This document shows positions 62,981 to 64,000 of a stretch of DNA of 64,000 nucleotides, one piece after another. This DNA comes from Ricordea florida (Eukaryota > Cnidaria > Anthozoa > Corallimorpharia > Ricordeidae). The first letter of the stretch is position 1; the number at the start of each line of letters is the position of its first letter. Below the pieces are notes generated by a model. The model had not been told where the DNA came from, did not search any database, and was given only the letters and a program-made list of their open reading frames with translations. Location: the NCBI GenBank assembly GCA_949710005.1, contig OX453281.1, positions 26,028,839 to 26,092,838 of the forward strand, given 5' to 3'. The translations under genes and the position numbers were made by a program.

Positions 62981-63480
62981 ACCCTATACAGGTAGACAAC
63001 AACCTGCAAACCATGCATAGAGAGGTTCCAAACTTCAAACCCTGCATACGGAGGCAGCAGCCACAAACCCTGCGTACTGCAAGGGCAGTAGGCCCTCTAT
63101 AGAAATGTAGCAGCCGCAATCCCTACATAAAGACGCAACAAACCGCGAACTCTTAATCGAGAGGCGAAAATACGAATCCTGCAAAGAGAGGCAGCAAATC
63201 CTTTAAAGAGAGGTAGCAAATCCTGTAAAGAGAGGTAGGAAATACTGCGTAGAGAGGTAGCAAATCCTGCAAAGAGAGGTAGCAAATCCTGCAAAGAGAG
63301 GTAGCAAATCCTGCAAAGAGAGGTAGCAAATCCTGCATAGAGAGAAGGCAAACCGTAAACCCTTCATAGAGTAGCCGCAACCACAACTCCTGCATTGGAA
63401 TGCAGCGACCAGCAAACTCTGCATTGAGATGAAGCAACCGCAAGCCCCCTCATGCAGAGGTAGCTGAGATGGCTCTGGGT
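62981..63480. repeat. Older degenerate minisatellite units
   Basis: Irregular units such as GCAAATCCTGCAAAGAGAGG follow the array and match 21580-21650 and 24123-24400. Frames seen in this stretch share the repeat origin. Confidence 0.8.
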
Positions 63481-64000
63481 CTGACAATGTGTAAAGATTT
63501 GGAGCGAAAAAGAGGAGCAGGAAGTCGGAGTCTTGTTATGTGATAGTTAAGAATAGAAAAAACAAACTCTGTTTCCAAAATTAATCGGAAAAATAAATGT
63601 CACCTCTAGATTACAGTAGGTCGGGACGGTCTCTTTAGACGTGACACGCATATTCGCGGTCATTCGACCTCGGAATCTGTCTATTGTTGACTCTCTTACG
63701 CTCCTATACTAGCGAGTGTAGGTTTTTTGAGTCCGGTGTTTTACTAACACTGACCTAAGCAGGTGGAATTTAGTTCTTTGCTCTTCTTGCACTGATAATT
63801 CAGTGAAATGTGATAATTTAATTGCTGAAGTAACGCTTGGATGTTACTTGAGCCGACTGTGTCTTTATTTCTATGGTGACTAGGGATCCCAGGTGCGTGC
63901 ACGAAAAACTTGCTCGTGGCTTGTTGTGAAGGCAAAGAAAATTCCTGGTTGACTTCCAGAACCAACGGTAAGTAGCCAAGAGTGGCTTGATTCGACTGTA
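63481..64000. repeat. Segmental duplication, unit 3 spacer
   Basis: CATTCGACCTCGGAATCTGT and TGGTTGACTTCCAGAA-type sequence match the spacers at about 14100-14300 and 25000-25200. A stretch near 63790-63930 is extra compared with the other units, so a small insertion is likely. Confidence 0.7.

Overview
The window looks like nuclear DNA of a marine invertebrate, most likely an anthozoan cnidarian such as a stony coral. This rests on AT-rich intron-poor sequence, tRNA-derived SINEs, CR1/L2-type LINEs, a BEL/Pao retrotransposon, many foldback elements, and integrated Polinton/adintovirus-like DNA elements. The taxon is an inference; no host housekeeping gene is visible that would fix it.

Layout. 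(1) 1-~10,260 holds most of Polinton/adintovirus-like element A, mainly on the minus strand and cut by the left window edge. (2) ~13,480-64,000 is a tandem segmental duplication with at least three units. Each unit has a minisatellite, a shared spacer and, before the next unit, a SINE plus an intronless four-helix membrane protein gene resembling LDAF1/promethin (19,629 and 56,036). Unit 1 is ~7.5 kb. Unit 2 is swollen by a ~28.7 kb nest of mobile DNA (26,662-~55,345), made of a broken third Polinton-like element C, a CR1 LINE tail, a complete element B (32,478-49,106), and a LINE split by a BEL/Pao element. Unit 3 carries a 5.2 kb expansion of a 22-bp minisatellite that is essentially a single unit in unit 2.

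Element B is 16,629 bp with 265-bp terminal inverted repeats. It encodes a SAP/Rho_N-like terminal protein, a protein-primed family B DNA polymerase with an endonuclease VII-like zinc motif, a TFIIB-like protein, a retroviral-type integrase on the opposite strand, a probable 411-aa major capsid protein, an A32-like packaging ATPase, about a dozen small structural or membrane proteins, a probable penton-like protein, and a zinc-knuckle repeat protein at the far end. Element A has the same core in the same order but lacks the TFIIB-like gene. Element C keeps polymerase fragments followed directly by a TBP-like gene. A and B both carry premature stops, and B also frameshifts, so these copies are probably inactive although recognisable gene by gene.

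The strongest candidates for something new are these. The gene slot just downstream of PolB holds a basal transcription factor homologue, TFIIB-like in B and TBP-like in C. In both A and B a UAG in frame separates the SAP-like gene from a polymerase whose conserved N-terminus has no AUG, suggesting stop-codon readthrough. In B the terminal repeats carry the start and first 46 codons of two different proteins. Hairpins and leaders are conserved between or within the elements.
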